This document shows, piece after piece, positions 43,364 to 54,624 of a stretch of 64,000 bases of DNA. This DNA is from Chloroflexota bacterium (GTDB taxonomy: Bacteria > Chloroflexota > Anaerolineae > Aggregatilineales > Phototrophicaceae). The notes beneath the pieces are model-generated. The model did not search any database. It was not told the DNA's origin and saw nothing but the letters and a program-made list of their open reading frames with translations. Positions within the stretch are counted from its first letter, which is position 1. The number at the start of each line of letters is the position of its first letter. The position numbers and the translations under genes were made by a program. The stretch lies in contig WTGB01000165.1 of assembly GCA_011523735.1 (NCBI GenBank), positions 1 to 64,000 of the forward strand, written 5' to 3'.

Positions 43364-44365
43364 ATGAGCAGAATACGAGCGGGGGTATTTGGTGGTTCTG
43401 GGTATGCCGGGCTTGATCTGGTCGAGATTCTTGCCGCGCACTCGCAGATAGATCTGGTTTTTGCCACCTCCAACAGTTACGCTGGCGAACCTGTACCCGA
43501 AACGAATTTGCGCTTCGTGCCATCCATGGATGTTTCGCTGGCTGATGTCGATGTCATCTTCCTCGCCTTGCCGCATAAGGCTTCGGCGGATGTGGCGAAG
43601 ATGGGAGTTGATGCGGGAGTCAAGGTCGTAGATCTTTCAGCGGATCTGCGACTGGATTCGCCCGCAGCATATGAGCGCTCATATCAGACGCCTCATCCGC
43701 AGCCGGATTTACTGCCGACCCCCTATGGATTGCCTGAAATCAATCGCGCCAAGATATGCCAAGCTGATGTCGTGGCGACGCCCGGATGCTATCCGACGAC
43801 GGCATTGCTGGGCTTGTATCCACTGCTGCAATTTGCGGCGATAGAACGAGATGCGCCGATCATTGTCGACGCGAAATCGGGAGTGACAGGCGCCGGGCGG
43901 AAGCCGTCTCTGACGACGCATTTTGCCGAGGTTTATGGCAATCTTATTCCTTATAAAACTGGCCGTTCGCATCGGCATGTTGGCGAACTGGAGCAGGAAA
44001 CGCACAAGCTGGATGAGGAAGTGGGACCTGTAATCTTTTGCCCGCATCTTTTGCCAGTCGACCGCGGTTTGATGGCAAGCATTTATGTGAGTCTGAACAA
44101 TTCCATGACTAGTGACCAGGCGCATGATGCTTACACCGAGGTTTTCGGTAGTGAGGCGCTGGTCGACGTCTTGCCCTTGGGTGAGCAGGCGACGCTCAAG
44201 CATGCCGTGAAGACCAACAAATGCGTGATCAGCATTACACCTGTGCTGGAGCGCTATGTGCACATTACCAGTGTGACGGACAATTTGCGCAAAGGCGCGG
44301 CTAGCCAAGCGGTGCAGAATATGAACCTGATGTTTGGCATTGAAGAGACGCTTGGATTGATCTAG
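43364..44365 (+). CDS. argC: N-acetyl-gamma-glutamyl-phosphate reductase
   Basis: 333 aa; reduces N-acetylglutamyl phosphate in arginine synthesis. GVFGGSGYAGLDLVEIL (7-23) is the NADP loop and Cys142 in VATPGCYPTTALLG is catalytic. KTGRSHRHVGELEQE and the C-terminal KGAASQAVQNMNLMFG are typical. ATG 43364 lies 7 nt after GGAGG; GTG 43361 is too close. It is first in the operon. It differs clearly from lysY. Confidence 0.95.
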   Translation: MSRIRAGVFGGSGYAGLDLVEILAAHSQIDLVFATSNSYAGEPVPETNLRFVPSMDVSLADVDVIFLALPHKASADVAKMGVDAGVKVVDLSADLRLDSPAAYERSYQTPHPQPDLLPTPYGLPEINRAKICQADVVATPGCYPTTALLGLYPLLQFAAIERDAPIIVDAKSGVTGAGRKPSLTTHFAEVYGNLIPYKTGRSHRHVGELEQETHKLDEEVGPVIFCPHLLPVDRGLMASIYVSLNNSMTSDQAHDAYTEVFGSEALVDVLPLGEQATLKHAVKTNKCVISITPVLERYVHITSVTDNLRKGAASQAVQNMNLMFGIEETLGLI

Positions 44366-45123
44366 TGGAAGAGAACATCACAGTCGTCAAGATCTCGGGG
44401 CATTGTCTCGATGATGAGACCTTGCTGTGGCAATTCGCGCGCATCGTGGCACAGCGCGAGGATCGACTGGTCATCGTGCACGGCGGCGGGACTGAGATTA
44501 CGCGACTCCAGCAAAAACTCGGCATTGAGCCGCATTACATCGATGGCTTGCGCGTGACCGATGCCGACTCGTTGGCGCTGGTGGAGATGGTGCTTTGCGG
44601 CTTGGTCAACAAACGGTTGGTGCGATACTTGTTGTCCGCTGGAGTCGATGCGCAGGGCTTATCGGGTGTGGACAGAGGTTTAGTGCGAGCGCGCCAGATG
44701 CGGCATGAATCGGTGGATATGGGCTATACAGGCGAGGTTGAGTCGGTGCGGGGACAGGTTATTTGTGAACTTCTGTCATTCGGTGTGACACCGGTGATTG
44801 CGCCAGTGAGCGGTGGCGCAACCAGCAATTTCAACCTCAATGCCGATCCCGTGACAGGCGCGCTGGCCGCGGCGATTTCTGCGGACGAGGTGGTTTTCAT
44901 TTCTAATGTTGCTGGTGTTATGGTAGATGACCAGCGAGTGACAAGAATGACGCAGTCAGAAGCGGAAGCTCTGATGGAAAGTGGCGAAATCAGTGGCGGC
45001 ATGATACCAAAGGTGGAAACCGCTCTGGATGTTTTGTCGGCCGGTGTGCCGCGGGCTGTGATTACCGATCTTGATGGTTGGGCAAATGGCGACGGCACAG
45101 CTTTTGTTGGAGGAAACAAGTAG
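44365..45123 (+). CDS. argB: Acetylglutamate kinase
   Basis: 252-aa amino acid kinase. VVKISGHCLDDE and VIVHGGGTEITRLQQKLG form the nucleotide and substrate loops, GATSNFNLNADPVTGALAAA is the family core, and GGMIPKVETALDVL the C-terminal block. There is no N-terminal extension of the arginine-sensitive hexameric type, so feedback inhibition is less likely. The GTG start overlaps the argC stop as TAGTG. Confidence 0.94.
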   Translation: MEENITVVKISGHCLDDETLLWQFARIVAQREDRLVIVHGGGTEITRLQQKLGIEPHYIDGLRVTDADSLALVEMVLCGLVNKRLVRYLLSAGVDAQGLSGVDRGLVRARQMRHESVDMGYTGEVESVRGQVICELLSFGVTPVIAPVSGGATSNFNLNADPVTGALAAAISADEVVFISNVAGVMVDDQRVTRMTQSEAEALMESGEISGGMIPKVETALDVLSAGVPRAVITDLDGWANGDGTAFVGGNK

Positions 45124-45132
45124 AGGACGCGT

Positions 45133-46335
45133 ATGTCAATTACAGCGGAAGTAATAAAGAAGGATCAGCAATATAGTGTCCCAGTCGCTGGGCGGCCGGA
45201 TTTCGTATTGGCGCGCGGCGAAGGCGTCACCGTGTACGATGCGGATGACAAAGCCTATACCGATTGGGTGGCTGGCATCGCCGTCAACGCCTTGGGCTAC
45301 GGCGACAAGGAAGTGATGGAGGCAGTGGGCAAGCAGATGAACACTGGCTTGATCCACGTCAGCGGCTTGTATCACACGCAAGCGATGGTCGAGTTGGCGG
45401 AGTTGCTGTGTACGATTTCCTTCGCCGACAAGGTCTACTTCTGCAATAGTGGCGCTGAGGCGAACGAAGGCGCGCTGAAGTTCGCGCGAAAACTGGCATA
45501 CGTCAACGAGAAGCCTAACAAGACGAAGATGGTCAGTTTTACCGAAGCCTTTCATGGGCGGACGATGGGGGCGCTGGCGATCACGCCGAAGGACAAATAT
45601 CAAACGCCTTTCAAGCCAATGGTGCCGGGCGCAGTCGTCGGCGAATTCAACAATATCGAAAGCGCCAAGCAAGTTATTGACGCAGACACAGTCGCTGTAA
45701 TTGTCGAGCCGATCCAAGGCGAAGGCGGCATTAACGTGGCAACAGCTGAATTCTTGCAGGCTTTGCGTCAACTCTGTGATGAACACGAGGCTGTCCTGAT
45801 ATTTGATGAAATACAGTGTGGATTGGGACGCACGGGAGAGCTTTGGGCGCATAGTTTCGCCGGGGTCTCACCGGATATCATGACGCTGGCGAAGCCGCTG
45901 GCCGGCGGATTGCCGATTGGCGCGATCCTAACAACCGACGAGGTGGCGGGCGCGATGAGCCCGGGTGACCATGGCTCAACATTTTCCGGAGGCGCTGTGG
46001 TGATGTGCGCGGCTGAAGTCGTGGTCAAGCGGGTTCTGAGCCCGGGATTCCTGGCGCATGTAAAGGATGTTGGCGATTACCTGCTTGAGCGTTTGTCTGA
46101 AATCAACAGCCCGCATATAAAGGATGTACGCGGACGAGGACTGATAGCAGGCATCGAATTGGATGTGGCGCCGGCTGGCATTGTTCAGGCGGGTTATGAA
46201 CAAGGTCTGCTGCTGGTTAGCTCGGGGACTAACGTGATACGGTTTGTGCCGCCGTTAATCGTGGAGAAATCGCATGTGGACGAGTTGATCGATAAGCTAA
46301 CGTTGATTCTGGAGGGCATTGATGCCGGAGATTAG
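45133..46335 (+). CDS. argD: Acetylornithine aminotransferase
   Basis: 400-aa class III PLP aminotransferase. CNSGAEANEGALKFARK, VIVEPIQGEGGINVA, LIFDEIQCGLGRTG and MTLAKPLAGGLPIGA (Schiff-base Lys) are all present. It lies between argB and argJ and converts N-acetylglutamate semialdehyde to N-acetylornithine. It is a paralogue of lysJ; the two have diverged enough to indicate separate substrates. Confidence 0.94.
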   Translation: MSITAEVIKKDQQYSVPVAGRPDFVLARGEGVTVYDADDKAYTDWVAGIAVNALGYGDKEVMEAVGKQMNTGLIHVSGLYHTQAMVELAELLCTISFADKVYFCNSGAEANEGALKFARKLAYVNEKPNKTKMVSFTEAFHGRTMGALAITPKDKYQTPFKPMVPGAVVGEFNNIESAKQVIDADTVAVIVEPIQGEGGINVATAEFLQALRQLCDEHEAVLIFDEIQCGLGRTGELWAHSFAGVSPDIMTLAKPLAGGLPIGAILTTDEVAGAMSPGDHGSTFSGGAVVMCAAEVVVKRVLSPGFLAHVKDVGDYLLERLSEINSPHIKDVRGRGLIAGIELDVAPAGIVQAGYEQGLLLVSSGTNVIRFVPPLIVEKSHVDELIDKLTLILEGIDAGD

Positions 46336-47551
46336 TTCTACGATTGATTTGGTCGCCGGATTTCAAGTTGCCGGTGTACACGCCGGCTTGAAGAAGGACG
46401 GCGCGCTGGACTTTTCGCTGGTGCTCAGCGAGGTCAATTGCGTGACAGCAGGCGTATTTACGCGCAACAAAGTGAAAGCGGCGCCGGTGCTCTTGGATAT
46501 GGAAAAGCTAGCGCAGAATCCCGAGGAAATCCGGGCGGTCGCGACAAACACCGTTAGCGCGAATGCTTGCACCGGGAAAATCGGCTTGGAGAACGCGCGG
46601 TCGACGGCTGCGATGGTGGCGGCTGAACTGAGCCTATCGGCAGAACAGGTGCTGGTGATGTCGACCGGAGTTATTGGCACTCATCTGCCTATGGACAAGA
46701 TCGCGCGTGGCGTGGAGCTGGCCAGCACAGGTTTGGGCTTGGACTGGCGCGCGACGGCGGCCGCTATCATGACGACTGATACGCGCCCGAAACTCGGTTC
46801 TGTGCAGGTGGAGACTGCTCGCGGCAGCTATCGGATTGCGGGCATCGTCAAAGGCGCCGGCATGATCGCGCCGAATATGGCGACGATGCTCAGTGTGATA
46901 GTGACAGACGCGGGACTGAATTTGGCTGATGCTCAAGACGCGTTGCGGCGGGCAGCTCAGCAGAGTTTCAATCGAATTGTGGTCGATGGTGACACAAGCA
47001 CTAATGATACCGTTCTTATGCTGTCAAATGGGATGAGCGGTGTATCCGTCTCGACCGATGATGAGTTAGGCGAGTTTCAAGATGCGTTAGACGCGTTGAC
47101 CCGATACCTGGCGCAGGAAGTCGTGCGCGATGGCGAAGGTGTGACGAAGTTTGTCACGTTGGATGTAGTCAATGCGGCATCGGAAGTTGATGCGGAGCGT
47201 ATCGGACAGACAATTGGCGCCTCGGTGCTGACGAAGTCGGCATTCTACGGCAGTGACGCTAATTGGGGTCGGATCGTGGCGGCGGCAGGGCGAGCTGGCG
47301 CGGCTTTTGACCCGGACAATACATCCTTGTGGGTGGCAGCTGGTGAGGCGTCCTCGGTTGAAGGTCGCGGACTACAAATATTTGGTGGTGGCATGCCGAC
47401 TGACTATCAGGAAGCGGATGCCGCCGCCATCATGGCGCAACCCTCGATAATGTTCACGCTGGATTGCGGCATCGGCGAATGTCACGCCACCATTTGGACT
47501 TGTGACATCAGCCACGAGTATATTTCAATTAATGGCGACTATCGTTCCTGA
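46322..47551 (+). CDS. argJ: Glutamate N-acetyltransferase / ornithine acetyltransferase
   Basis: 409 aa. AAIMTTDTRPK and the following KGAGMIAPNMATMLSVI mark the ArgJ self-cleavage site (the Thr of AxMATML is the new N-terminal nucleophile). TKSAFYGSDANWGRI is the C-terminal signature. It recycles the acetyl group from N-acetylornithine to glutamate, so the pathway is cyclic. The ATG at 46322 overlaps argD by 14 nt; a TTG one codon earlier is less likely. Confidence 0.94.
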   Translation: MPEISSTIDLVAGFQVAGVHAGLKKDGALDFSLVLSEVNCVTAGVFTRNKVKAAPVLLDMEKLAQNPEEIRAVATNTVSANACTGKIGLENARSTAAMVAAELSLSAEQVLVMSTGVIGTHLPMDKIARGVELASTGLGLDWRATAAAIMTTDTRPKLGSVQVETARGSYRIAGIVKGAGMIAPNMATMLSVIVTDAGLNLADAQDALRRAAQQSFNRIVVDGDTSTNDTVLMLSNGMSGVSVSTDDELGEFQDALDALTRYLAQEVVRDGEGVTKFVTLDVVNAASEVDAERIGQTIGASVLTKSAFYGSDANWGRIVAAAGRAGAAFDPDNTSLWVAAGEASSVEGRGLQIFGGGMPTDYQEADAAAIMAQPSIMFTLDCGIGECHATIWTCDISHEYISINGDYRS

Positions 47552-47565
47552 TTGAGGGGCGGAAA

Positions 47566-48699
<1,134 letters not shown>

Positions 48700-48723
48700 T
48701 GCGCCCGGAGGTGAAAGCGCTCC

Positions 48724-51700
48724 ATGCCAAAACGTAGTGATATCGAAAGCATCATGGTAATCGGCTCGGGCCCGATCATTATTGGCCAGGCTTGCGAGTT
48801 CGATTACAGCGGCGTACAGGCTTGCAAAGCCTTGAAAGCGCAAGGCTATCGCGTCGTTTTGGTCAATTCCAATCCGGCAACGATCATGACTGACCCGCAA
48901 TTTTCCGATGCGACCTATGTGGAGCCGTTGACCGTCGAAATTTGTGAGAAGATCATCGCGAAAGAAAGACCCGATGCCCTGTTGCCAACTGTTGGCGGGC
49001 AGACGGCGCTAAATCTGGCGGTGCAACTCCAAGAATGCGCGGCTTTGGAAAGACATGGCGTCGAGTTGGTTGGCGCGAGCTTGCGGAGCATTCAATTGGC
49101 GGAAGATCGGCAGTTGTTCAATGAGACGATGCGGGAGATCGGCCTTAAGGTACCTGAGAGCAAAGTGGTCAGCAGTGTTGTAGGAGCGCTTGAATTCGCC
49201 ATGCAGATTGGCTATCCCATTTTGATCCGCCCTTCTTTCACGATGGGCGGGGCCGGCGGCGGCGTGGCTTATGATGAAGACGACTTGCGGCGAGTCGCGG
49301 CTAATGGGCTGCGCCAGAGCCCCGTCGGGCAAGTACTTGTGGACAAGAGCTTGCTTGGCTGGAAGGAATACGAACTCGAGCTGATGCGCGATGGGCGAGG
49401 CAATTTTGTCGTCGTCTGCTCGATTGAGAACCTGGATCCTATGGGTGTGCATACTGGCGACAGCATAACCATTGCGCCCGCGCAAACCCTGACCGATAAA
49501 GAGTTGCAACGCTTGCGCAATATGTCGCGGAAGATCTTTGATCGCATCGGCATCACGACTGGCGGGGCGAATGTGCAATTCGCCATCAATCCTGAGAACG
49601 GCGAAGTATACGTCATCGAGATGAATCCACGTGTTTCGCGGTCGTCAGCCTTGGCAAGTAAAGCGACCGGCTTTCCCATCGCGAAGATAGCAGCGCTGGT
49701 CGCGGTGGGTTTTACACTGGATGAGATACCGAACGACATTACCTTGAAGACGCCTGCCAGCTTTGAGCCATCGCTGGATTATCTTGTGGTGAAGATTCCG
49801 CGCTGGGATTTTAAGAAATTCGCTGGCGCGGATCCGGTACTGGGACCGCAAATGAAAGCGGTTGGCGAGGTAATGGCGATCGGGCGGACTTTCCCCGAGG
49901 CTTTGCAGAAAGCTGTGCGCTCGCTTGATATAGGTATAGATGGCTTCGGGGATCATGTTGATTCACGACAGTCGGCGGAAGCTTTGAGTGTCCCAACTGC
50001 GCAGCGGCTGTTTCAGGTTGCTGATGTAATCGCGGAAGGCGTTAACTTCGGCGAAATTGTTGAGAAGACGCATTTTGATCCCTGGTTCGTACAGCAGATG
50101 AGCGATCTCATCAGGACTCATCGCGGAGTTGCCGACGAGGAATTGCAGTTGAGCGATCTCGACGCGGCTGATCTGCTAAAGCTTAAGCAGTTCGGATTTA
50201 GTGATATCGGCATCGGGCGCTTGGTCGGCGAGGATCAGTTTACTGTTCGCGCATATCGCAAGTCTCAGGGCGTGACGGCAAATTTCTATCGCGTAGATAC
50301 TTGCGCGGCGGAGTTTGAAGCCCTAACGCCTTATTTGTACTCGACCTATGAAATAGAGTGTGAGGCGGCGCCAACTGACCGAGCGAAAGTCATGATCCTT
50401 GGCGGGGGACCGAACCGTATAGGGCAGGGCATCGAATTCGACTATTGCTGTGTACATGCATGCTTCGCCTTAAAGGATATGGGTTATGAAACCATCATGG
50501 TCAATTGCAATCCGGAGACGGTCAGCACAGATTATGACACGGCGGATCGGCTCTATTTCGAGCCGCTGACAGCTGAAGATGTCATGAACATCGTTGATCG
50601 CGAGCAGCCCGATGGTGTGCTGGTACAGTTCGGGGGCCAAACGCCGTTGAATATCGCTAATGACTTGCAGCGAATGGGCGCTCCGATATGGGGCACCACT
50701 GTGGACACAATCGACCTGGCTGAGGATCGCGAACGGTTCAACGACTTGATGCGGCGGCTCAATATCTCGCAGCCGGCCGGCGCAACCGTTCGAACGCGAC
50801 TTGAGGCGGCTGAGGCAGCGGAATCAATAGGCTATCCTGTCTTGATTCGACCGAGTTATGTCTTGGGTGGGCGCGGCATGGCGATCGTATTTGATGAGTC
50901 ACAATTGCTTGCTTGGCTGAGCGATAATGTCGAGTGGGGTGGACACCCTGTCCTGATTGACCAGTTTCTCGATGACGCCTATGAAGTCGATGTGGATGCT
51001 TTATGTGATGGGGAGCGGGTGACTATCGGCGGTATCATGCAGCATATTGAAGAGGCAGGTGTACATAGTGGAGATTCCGCCTGTGTGGTGCCGCCCTACA
51101 AGATCAGTTATTTTCATCTGGATATCATCCGAGATTACAGCCGACGCATCGGCATGGCTTTGGGTGTTAAGGGTCTCTTCAATATACAGTTTGCGGTCAA
51201 AGACGATGAAGTGTATGTCTTGGAGGTGAATCCACGGGCGAGCCGCACCGTGCCTTTCATTAGCAAGGCGACCGGGCATCCATTAGCGCGCTATGCAGCG
51301 CAGATAGCCGCGGGAAAATACTTGGCGGAGTTAGGATTTGTGGAAGAACCTGCGGTTGCTGGCTTCTTCATAAAAGAAGCGGTCTTCCCGTTTCAGAAGT
51401 TTCCTGGCGTGGATACGCGACTGGGACCTGAGATGCGTTCCACGGGCGAAGTTATGGGTCACGCGTCGAGCTTTGGGCATGCTTTCGTCAAATCACAGGC
51501 TTCTGCTGGCTTACCTTTGCCGAAAAGTGGCACGGTGTTCATTAGTGTCAATGACTTCGATAAGCCAGTTGTGGCTAAGATCGCGCGCGACTTGGTAAAA
51601 CATGGGTTCGAACTTGTCGCGACTGGTGGCACGGCGCGTTGGCTTAATCAGACGGGGATTAAAGCCGAACGAATCAACAAGTTGTCGGAAGGCAGCCCAC

Positions 51701-51942
51701 ACATCATTGACGCGATGGGCAGCGCTGAAATTGACCTTATCATCAATACACCACGCGGCAGCCAAGCCCATGAGGATGGCGCGGAGATCCGCAGCAAAGC
51801 GTATGCCCTGTCAATTCCTATCGTGACAACTATGAGCGCAGCCGCGGCGACTGTGCAGGGAATCAAGCGCATGAATGAAAAACCGTTAAGCGTACGCAGC
51901 TTGCAAGCGCATTATGCTGCAGCCAAGCCGCTCGGCGCGTAA
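48724..51942 (+). CDS. carB: Carbamoyl-phosphate synthase large subunit
   Basis: 1,072 aa, full length. It contains two homologous ATP-grasp halves: the first begins [21 protein letters not shown], the second [20 protein letters not shown] at about 555. The C-terminal MGS-like domain begins near 935 ([20 protein letters not shown]). [18 protein letters not shown] and [17 protein letters not shown] are the paired ATP-binding loops. It is the last gene of the operon, serving both arginine and pyrimidine synthesis. Confidence 0.97.
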   Translation: MPKRSDIESIMVIGSGPIIIGQACEFDYSGVQACKALKAQGYRVVLVNSNPATIMTDPQFSDATYVEPLTVEICEKIIAKERPDALLPTVGGQTALNLAVQLQECAALERHGVELVGASLRSIQLAEDRQLFNETMREIGLKVPESKVVSSVVGALEFAMQIGYPILIRPSFTMGGAGGGVAYDEDDLRRVAANGLRQSPVGQVLVDKSLLGWKEYELELMRDGRGNFVVVCSIENLDPMGVHTGDSITIAPAQTLTDKELQRLRNMSRKIFDRIGITTGGANVQFAINPENGEVYVIEMNPRVSRSSALASKATGFPIAKIAALVAVGFTLDEIPNDITLKTPASFEPSLDYLVVKIPRWDFKKFAGADPVLGPQMKAVGEVMAIGRTFPEALQKAVRSLDIGIDGFGDHVDSRQSAEALSVPTAQRLFQVADVIAEGVNFGEIVEKTHFDPWFVQQMSDLIRTHRGVADEELQLSDLDAADLLKLKQFGFSDIGIGRLVGEDQFTVRAYRKSQGVTANFYRVDTCAAEFEALTPYLYSTYEIECEAAPTDRAKVMILGGGPNRIGQGIEFDYCCVHACFALKDMGYETIMVNCNPETVSTDYDTADRLYFEPLTAEDVMNIVDREQPDGVLVQFGGQTPLNIANDLQRMGAPIWGTTVDTIDLAEDRERFNDLMRRLNISQPAGATVRTRLEAAEAAESIGYPVLIRPSYVLGGRGMAIVFDESQLLAWLSDNVEWGGHPVLIDQFLDDAYEVDVDALCDGERVTIGGIMQHIEEAGVHSGDSACVVPPYKISYFHLDIIRDYSRRIGMALGVKGLFNIQFAVKDDEVYVLEVNPRASRTVPFISKATGHPLARYAAQIAAGKYLAELGFVEEPAVAGFFIKEAVFPFQKFPGVDTRLGPEMRSTGEVMGHASSFGHAFVKSQASAGLPLPKSGTVFISVNDFDKPVVAKIARDLVKHGFELVATGGTARWLNQTGIKAERINKLSEGSPHIIDAMGSAEIDLIINTPRGSQAHEDGAEIRSKAYALSIPIVTTMSAAAATVQGIKRMNEKPLSVRSLQAHYAAAKPLGA

Positions 51943-51973
51943 CCGACGATAATGCTACTATGCAAACACGCAA

Positions 51974-52013
51974 TAATGAACCTGCTCGGCTATCGCGAAA
52001 CTGCGGTTCATTA
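51974..52013. repeat. Inverted repeat between carB and hpt
   Basis: TAATGAACC (51974-51982) and GGTTCATTA (52005-52013) are perfect inverted 9-mers around 22 nt. No T-tract follows. It may help end the arg-car transcript or bind a regulator of hpt. Confidence 0.5.
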
Positions 52014-52048
52014 AACTCGTAATCGCAACAAGTGGTGAAGGCAGATTC

Positions 52049-52621
52049 ATGATGATGGCGTATGAGAAGTACCTTGCTGAAATCCTCATTGATGAAGCGA
52101 CCTTGCAGGCGAGAATTAAAGAGCTAGGCGCTCAGATTACTCGTGACTACACTGATTGTGAGAGACTGCTCTTGCTTTGTATTTTGAAGGGCGGCGTGAT
52201 GTTTTTGAGCGATCTGTCAAGACATATCCACGTGCCGCACATGATCGACTTTATGGCGGCAAGCAGCTATGGGGTAGGCGCGCGTCAGTCATACGGGTCG
52301 GTGCGTATTGATATGGACCTGCGAATGGACGTGCGGGGCAAGCACGTGCTTGTCGTTGAAGACATCATCGATAGCGGGCATACATTGTCCTTCGTGATAA
52401 AGACGCTGAAAAATCGAGAGCCGGCCAGCCTGAAGCTCTGTGCCCTGCTTAACAAACAAGCCAGGCGTGAAGTCGATATAGAGGTGGATTACATCGGTTT
52501 CGATATCGAGAACAAATACGTATTCGGCTACGGGCTGGACTTGGACGAGCATTTTCGCAATTTGCCGTTCGTCGGCGTCGCGCGGCTGGATGCCTTGACT
52601 GATGAAGGTCCAAGCGCCTAG
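52049..52621 (+). CDS. hpt: Hypoxanthine phosphoribosyltransferase
   Basis: 190-aa purine salvage enzyme. LLLCILKGGVMFLSDLSR, SSYGVGARQSYGSVRI and the PRPP-binding VLVVEDIIDSGHTLSF are all present, as is the C-terminal GYGLDLDEHFRNLPF. AAGG stands 7 nt before the first ATG (two more ATGs follow directly). It overlaps the cca-like gene by 20 nt. Confidence 0.95.
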   Translation: MMMAYEKYLAEILIDEATLQARIKELGAQITRDYTDCERLLLLCILKGGVMFLSDLSRHIHVPHMIDFMAASSYGVGARQSYGSVRIDMDLRMDVRGKHVLVVEDIIDSGHTLSFVIKTLKNREPASLKLCALLNKQARREVDIEVDYIGFDIENKYVFGYGLDLDEHFRNLPFVGVARLDALTDEGPSA

Positions 52622-54011
52622 ATTGGCCTGGACTGAATTTGTCCAGGACCTGTCCACGCTGCTGCGCGATCGAGAGATCCACACACCGCTTTACATCGTT
52701 GGCGGCGCGGTGCGAGATGCCTATTTACGCGGCGCGATCACGGATGTTGATATCGTGGTCGCTGGCGATGCGGTGGGGTTGGCGCGGCGAGTGGCGGACT
52801 GGCTTGACGCCGATATCTATGTCATGGATCGAGAGCGGGGTGTCGCGCGTGTATTGTGTAGCTGGCAAGGCAAGCGGGTCTGCGTCGATTTCGCTCGTTT
52901 GCGCGGGGCTACACTGGAACAGGACTTGCGCGATCGTGACTTTACGATGAACGCGATGGCGGCTGATCTGCTCAAGAACATCGATATATTGATTGACCCG
53001 CTTGGTGGCGCCGCTGATTTGCAACATAAGATATTGCGGCGCTGTTCGGCCCAGGCGATCAAGAATGATCCGATACGAGCTTTGCGCGCAGTTCGTTTGA
53101 GTACACAGTTTCAATTAAAGATTCACCCCGGTACGGCTGCTGACATTCGTGCGGAGGCTGGCGCCTTGAAACAGTGCTCCGGTGAGCGTATAAGAGATGA
53201 GTTTTTCAAGCTCTTAGGTTTGGATCAGGCGGCTCGTGGGCTGCGTGTCCTGCTTCATTTAGGCTTGCTGCAGCAGGTACTGCCGAAGTCTGTAAGGTTC
53301 TCGAAAGGCGAGATGAACGAGGATTTGGCGGGCGCTGCCTGGAGAGCCTCGCTAGCTGGCGTGGAGCGGATGGTCGCGATACTAAAGGCGATCAGCAGCC
53401 GGCGCACCGACAACACGGCGGCCGCGTTTGACCTGGGTATGCTGGTGATCCAACTTGATCGCTTTCGCGTGCCGCTGCAAAGGCATATCGAGCGGGAATA
53501 TGGCGGCGCCCGAAGCCATGCCGAACTGCTGGTTTTGGCGGCGTTGTTGCATGACCGGGAAGAAGTCGATGTTTCGGCACTAAGGCTAAGCGCAAAGGAA
53601 GAACACGGCTTAAATCAGATCGCCGTAAACGCCCGGCTTTTCACCGCGAGAAAATCCTGGTCCGTTCTCGACCGACATCGCTTTTGGTACACCCTTAAGG
53701 AGAGCGGAATTGATGTTATCTTGCTGGCTTTGGCAGAGTACTTGGCGGCGCAAGGCAATGAACTGAAACAGCATGAATGGCTTGCCCAGGTCGAGACCGC
53801 AACTCAGCTACTGAATGCCTACTTTCACCGCTATGACGAAGTTGTAGATCCTCCATTGCTATTCAATGGCAACGAGATTCAGAAACAGTTGCATCTTAAG
53901 CCTGGTCCGTTGGTGGGTGAACTACTGGGCGCTCTGCGTGAGGCGCAGGTTACCGGTGAGGTTCGTTCCACCAGTGATGCGCGTCATTTCCTTAGGCGGC
54001 AGTTGAGGTGA
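52602..54011 (+). CDS. cca: tRNA nucleotidyltransferase / poly(A) polymerase family
   Basis: 469 aa. YIVGGAVRDAYLRGAITDVDIVV has the GG and DxD motifs of class II nucleotidyltransferases (about residues 31-53). RDFTMNAMAADL and DPIRALRAVRLSTQF follow, both standard. The C-terminal part lacks an obvious HD domain. It adds or repairs the 3' CCA of tRNA; a poly(A) polymerase role cannot be excluded. Translation is probably coupled to hpt. Confidence 0.9.
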   Translation: MKVQAPRLAWTEFVQDLSTLLRDREIHTPLYIVGGAVRDAYLRGAITDVDIVVAGDAVGLARRVADWLDADIYVMDRERGVARVLCSWQGKRVCVDFARLRGATLEQDLRDRDFTMNAMAADLLKNIDILIDPLGGAADLQHKILRRCSAQAIKNDPIRALRAVRLSTQFQLKIHPGTAADIRAEAGALKQCSGERIRDEFFKLLGLDQAARGLRVLLHLGLLQQVLPKSVRFSKGEMNEDLAGAAWRASLAGVERMVAILKAISSRRTDNTAAAFDLGMLVIQLDRFRVPLQRHIEREYGGARSHAELLVLAALLHDREEVDVSALRLSAKEEHGLNQIAVNARLFTARKSWSVLDRHRFWYTLKESGIDVILLALAEYLAAQGNELKQHEWLAQVETATQLLNAYFHRYDEVVDPPLLFNGNEIQKQLHLKPGPLVGELLGALREAQVTGEVRSTSDARHFLRRQLR

Positions 54012-54046
54012 AGGACAGTTCAGTCAGGTTATAAAGCACTGTCCTT
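54011..54046. terminator. Inverted repeat at convergent gene ends (bidirectional terminator candidate)
   Basis: AAGGACAGT (54011-54019) and ACTGTCCTT (54038-54046) are perfect inverted 9-mers with an 18-nt loop, spanning the stop codons of cca and rsmD. There is no strong T-tract on either strand. Confidence 0.55.
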
Positions 54047-54622
54047 CCTGGATGCATCTGCGACCTCTGTGAGGCGATAGAATATCAACATCGTGTGACC
54101 ATAACGGCGCCTGTCGTACAGTTCAAAATGCGTGAAGTTGTGGTCGCTTTCGTATTCCTTCGGATCGATCTGTACGATGATGCGGCTTTCGGCTTGATGC
54201 CAATCAGCATTCAAATCAAGTGCCGTAAGCGCCTTGAACCACAGTCCGTGATATTGTGGCGGAGCGACATAAACGAAGTGAAAGTGACGATCGGGCGGTT
54301 TGGCGAGAATCTGAAAGGCGTCCCGCCTAATCGTTTTTGCCCGCGATATCAGACGCGTATGGGCGAGGTTCGCCTGGACAACTTTGATGGCGCGCCCGTT
54401 CAATTCGACGAAGAGCGCGAATTCAGCGCCGCGACTTAGGGCTTCGATTCCGACGCTGCCAGTACCCGCAAATAGGTCGAGGAAGTTTGCGCCCTTGATG
54501 TCACTGCCGATGATGCTGAATAGCGCTTCTTTAGCGCGATCTGTGATTGGACGCGTACTTTCCCCCGGCACAGGCTTGAGCTTCATGCCCCGCGCTTTGC
54601 CGGCGATAACACGCAGTGACAC
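54029..54622 (-). CDS. rsmD: 16S rRNA (guanine966-N2)-methyltransferase
   Basis: 197 aa. MSLRVIAGKARGMKLKPVPG at the N-terminus, NFLDLFAGTGSVGIEALSRGA (SAM-binding motif I) and RPITDRAKEALF identify RsmD. The usual catalytic DPPY tetrad reads VAPPQY here (about 118-123): the Asp is replaced by Ala while PP and an aromatic remain one position later. This could weaken or alter catalysis. It is 2 nt downstream of the UroD-like gene. Confidence 0.87.
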   Translation of the reverse strand: MSLRVIAGKARGMKLKPVPGESTRPITDRAKEALFSIIGSDIKGANFLDLFAGTGSVGIEALSRGAEFALFVELNGRAIKVVQANLAHTRLISRAKTIRRDAFQILAKPPDRHFHFVYVAPPQYHGLWFKALTALDLNADWHQAESRIIVQIDPKEYESDHNFTHFELYDRRRYGHTMLIFYRLTEVADASRKDSAL

Positions 54623-54624
54623 GT

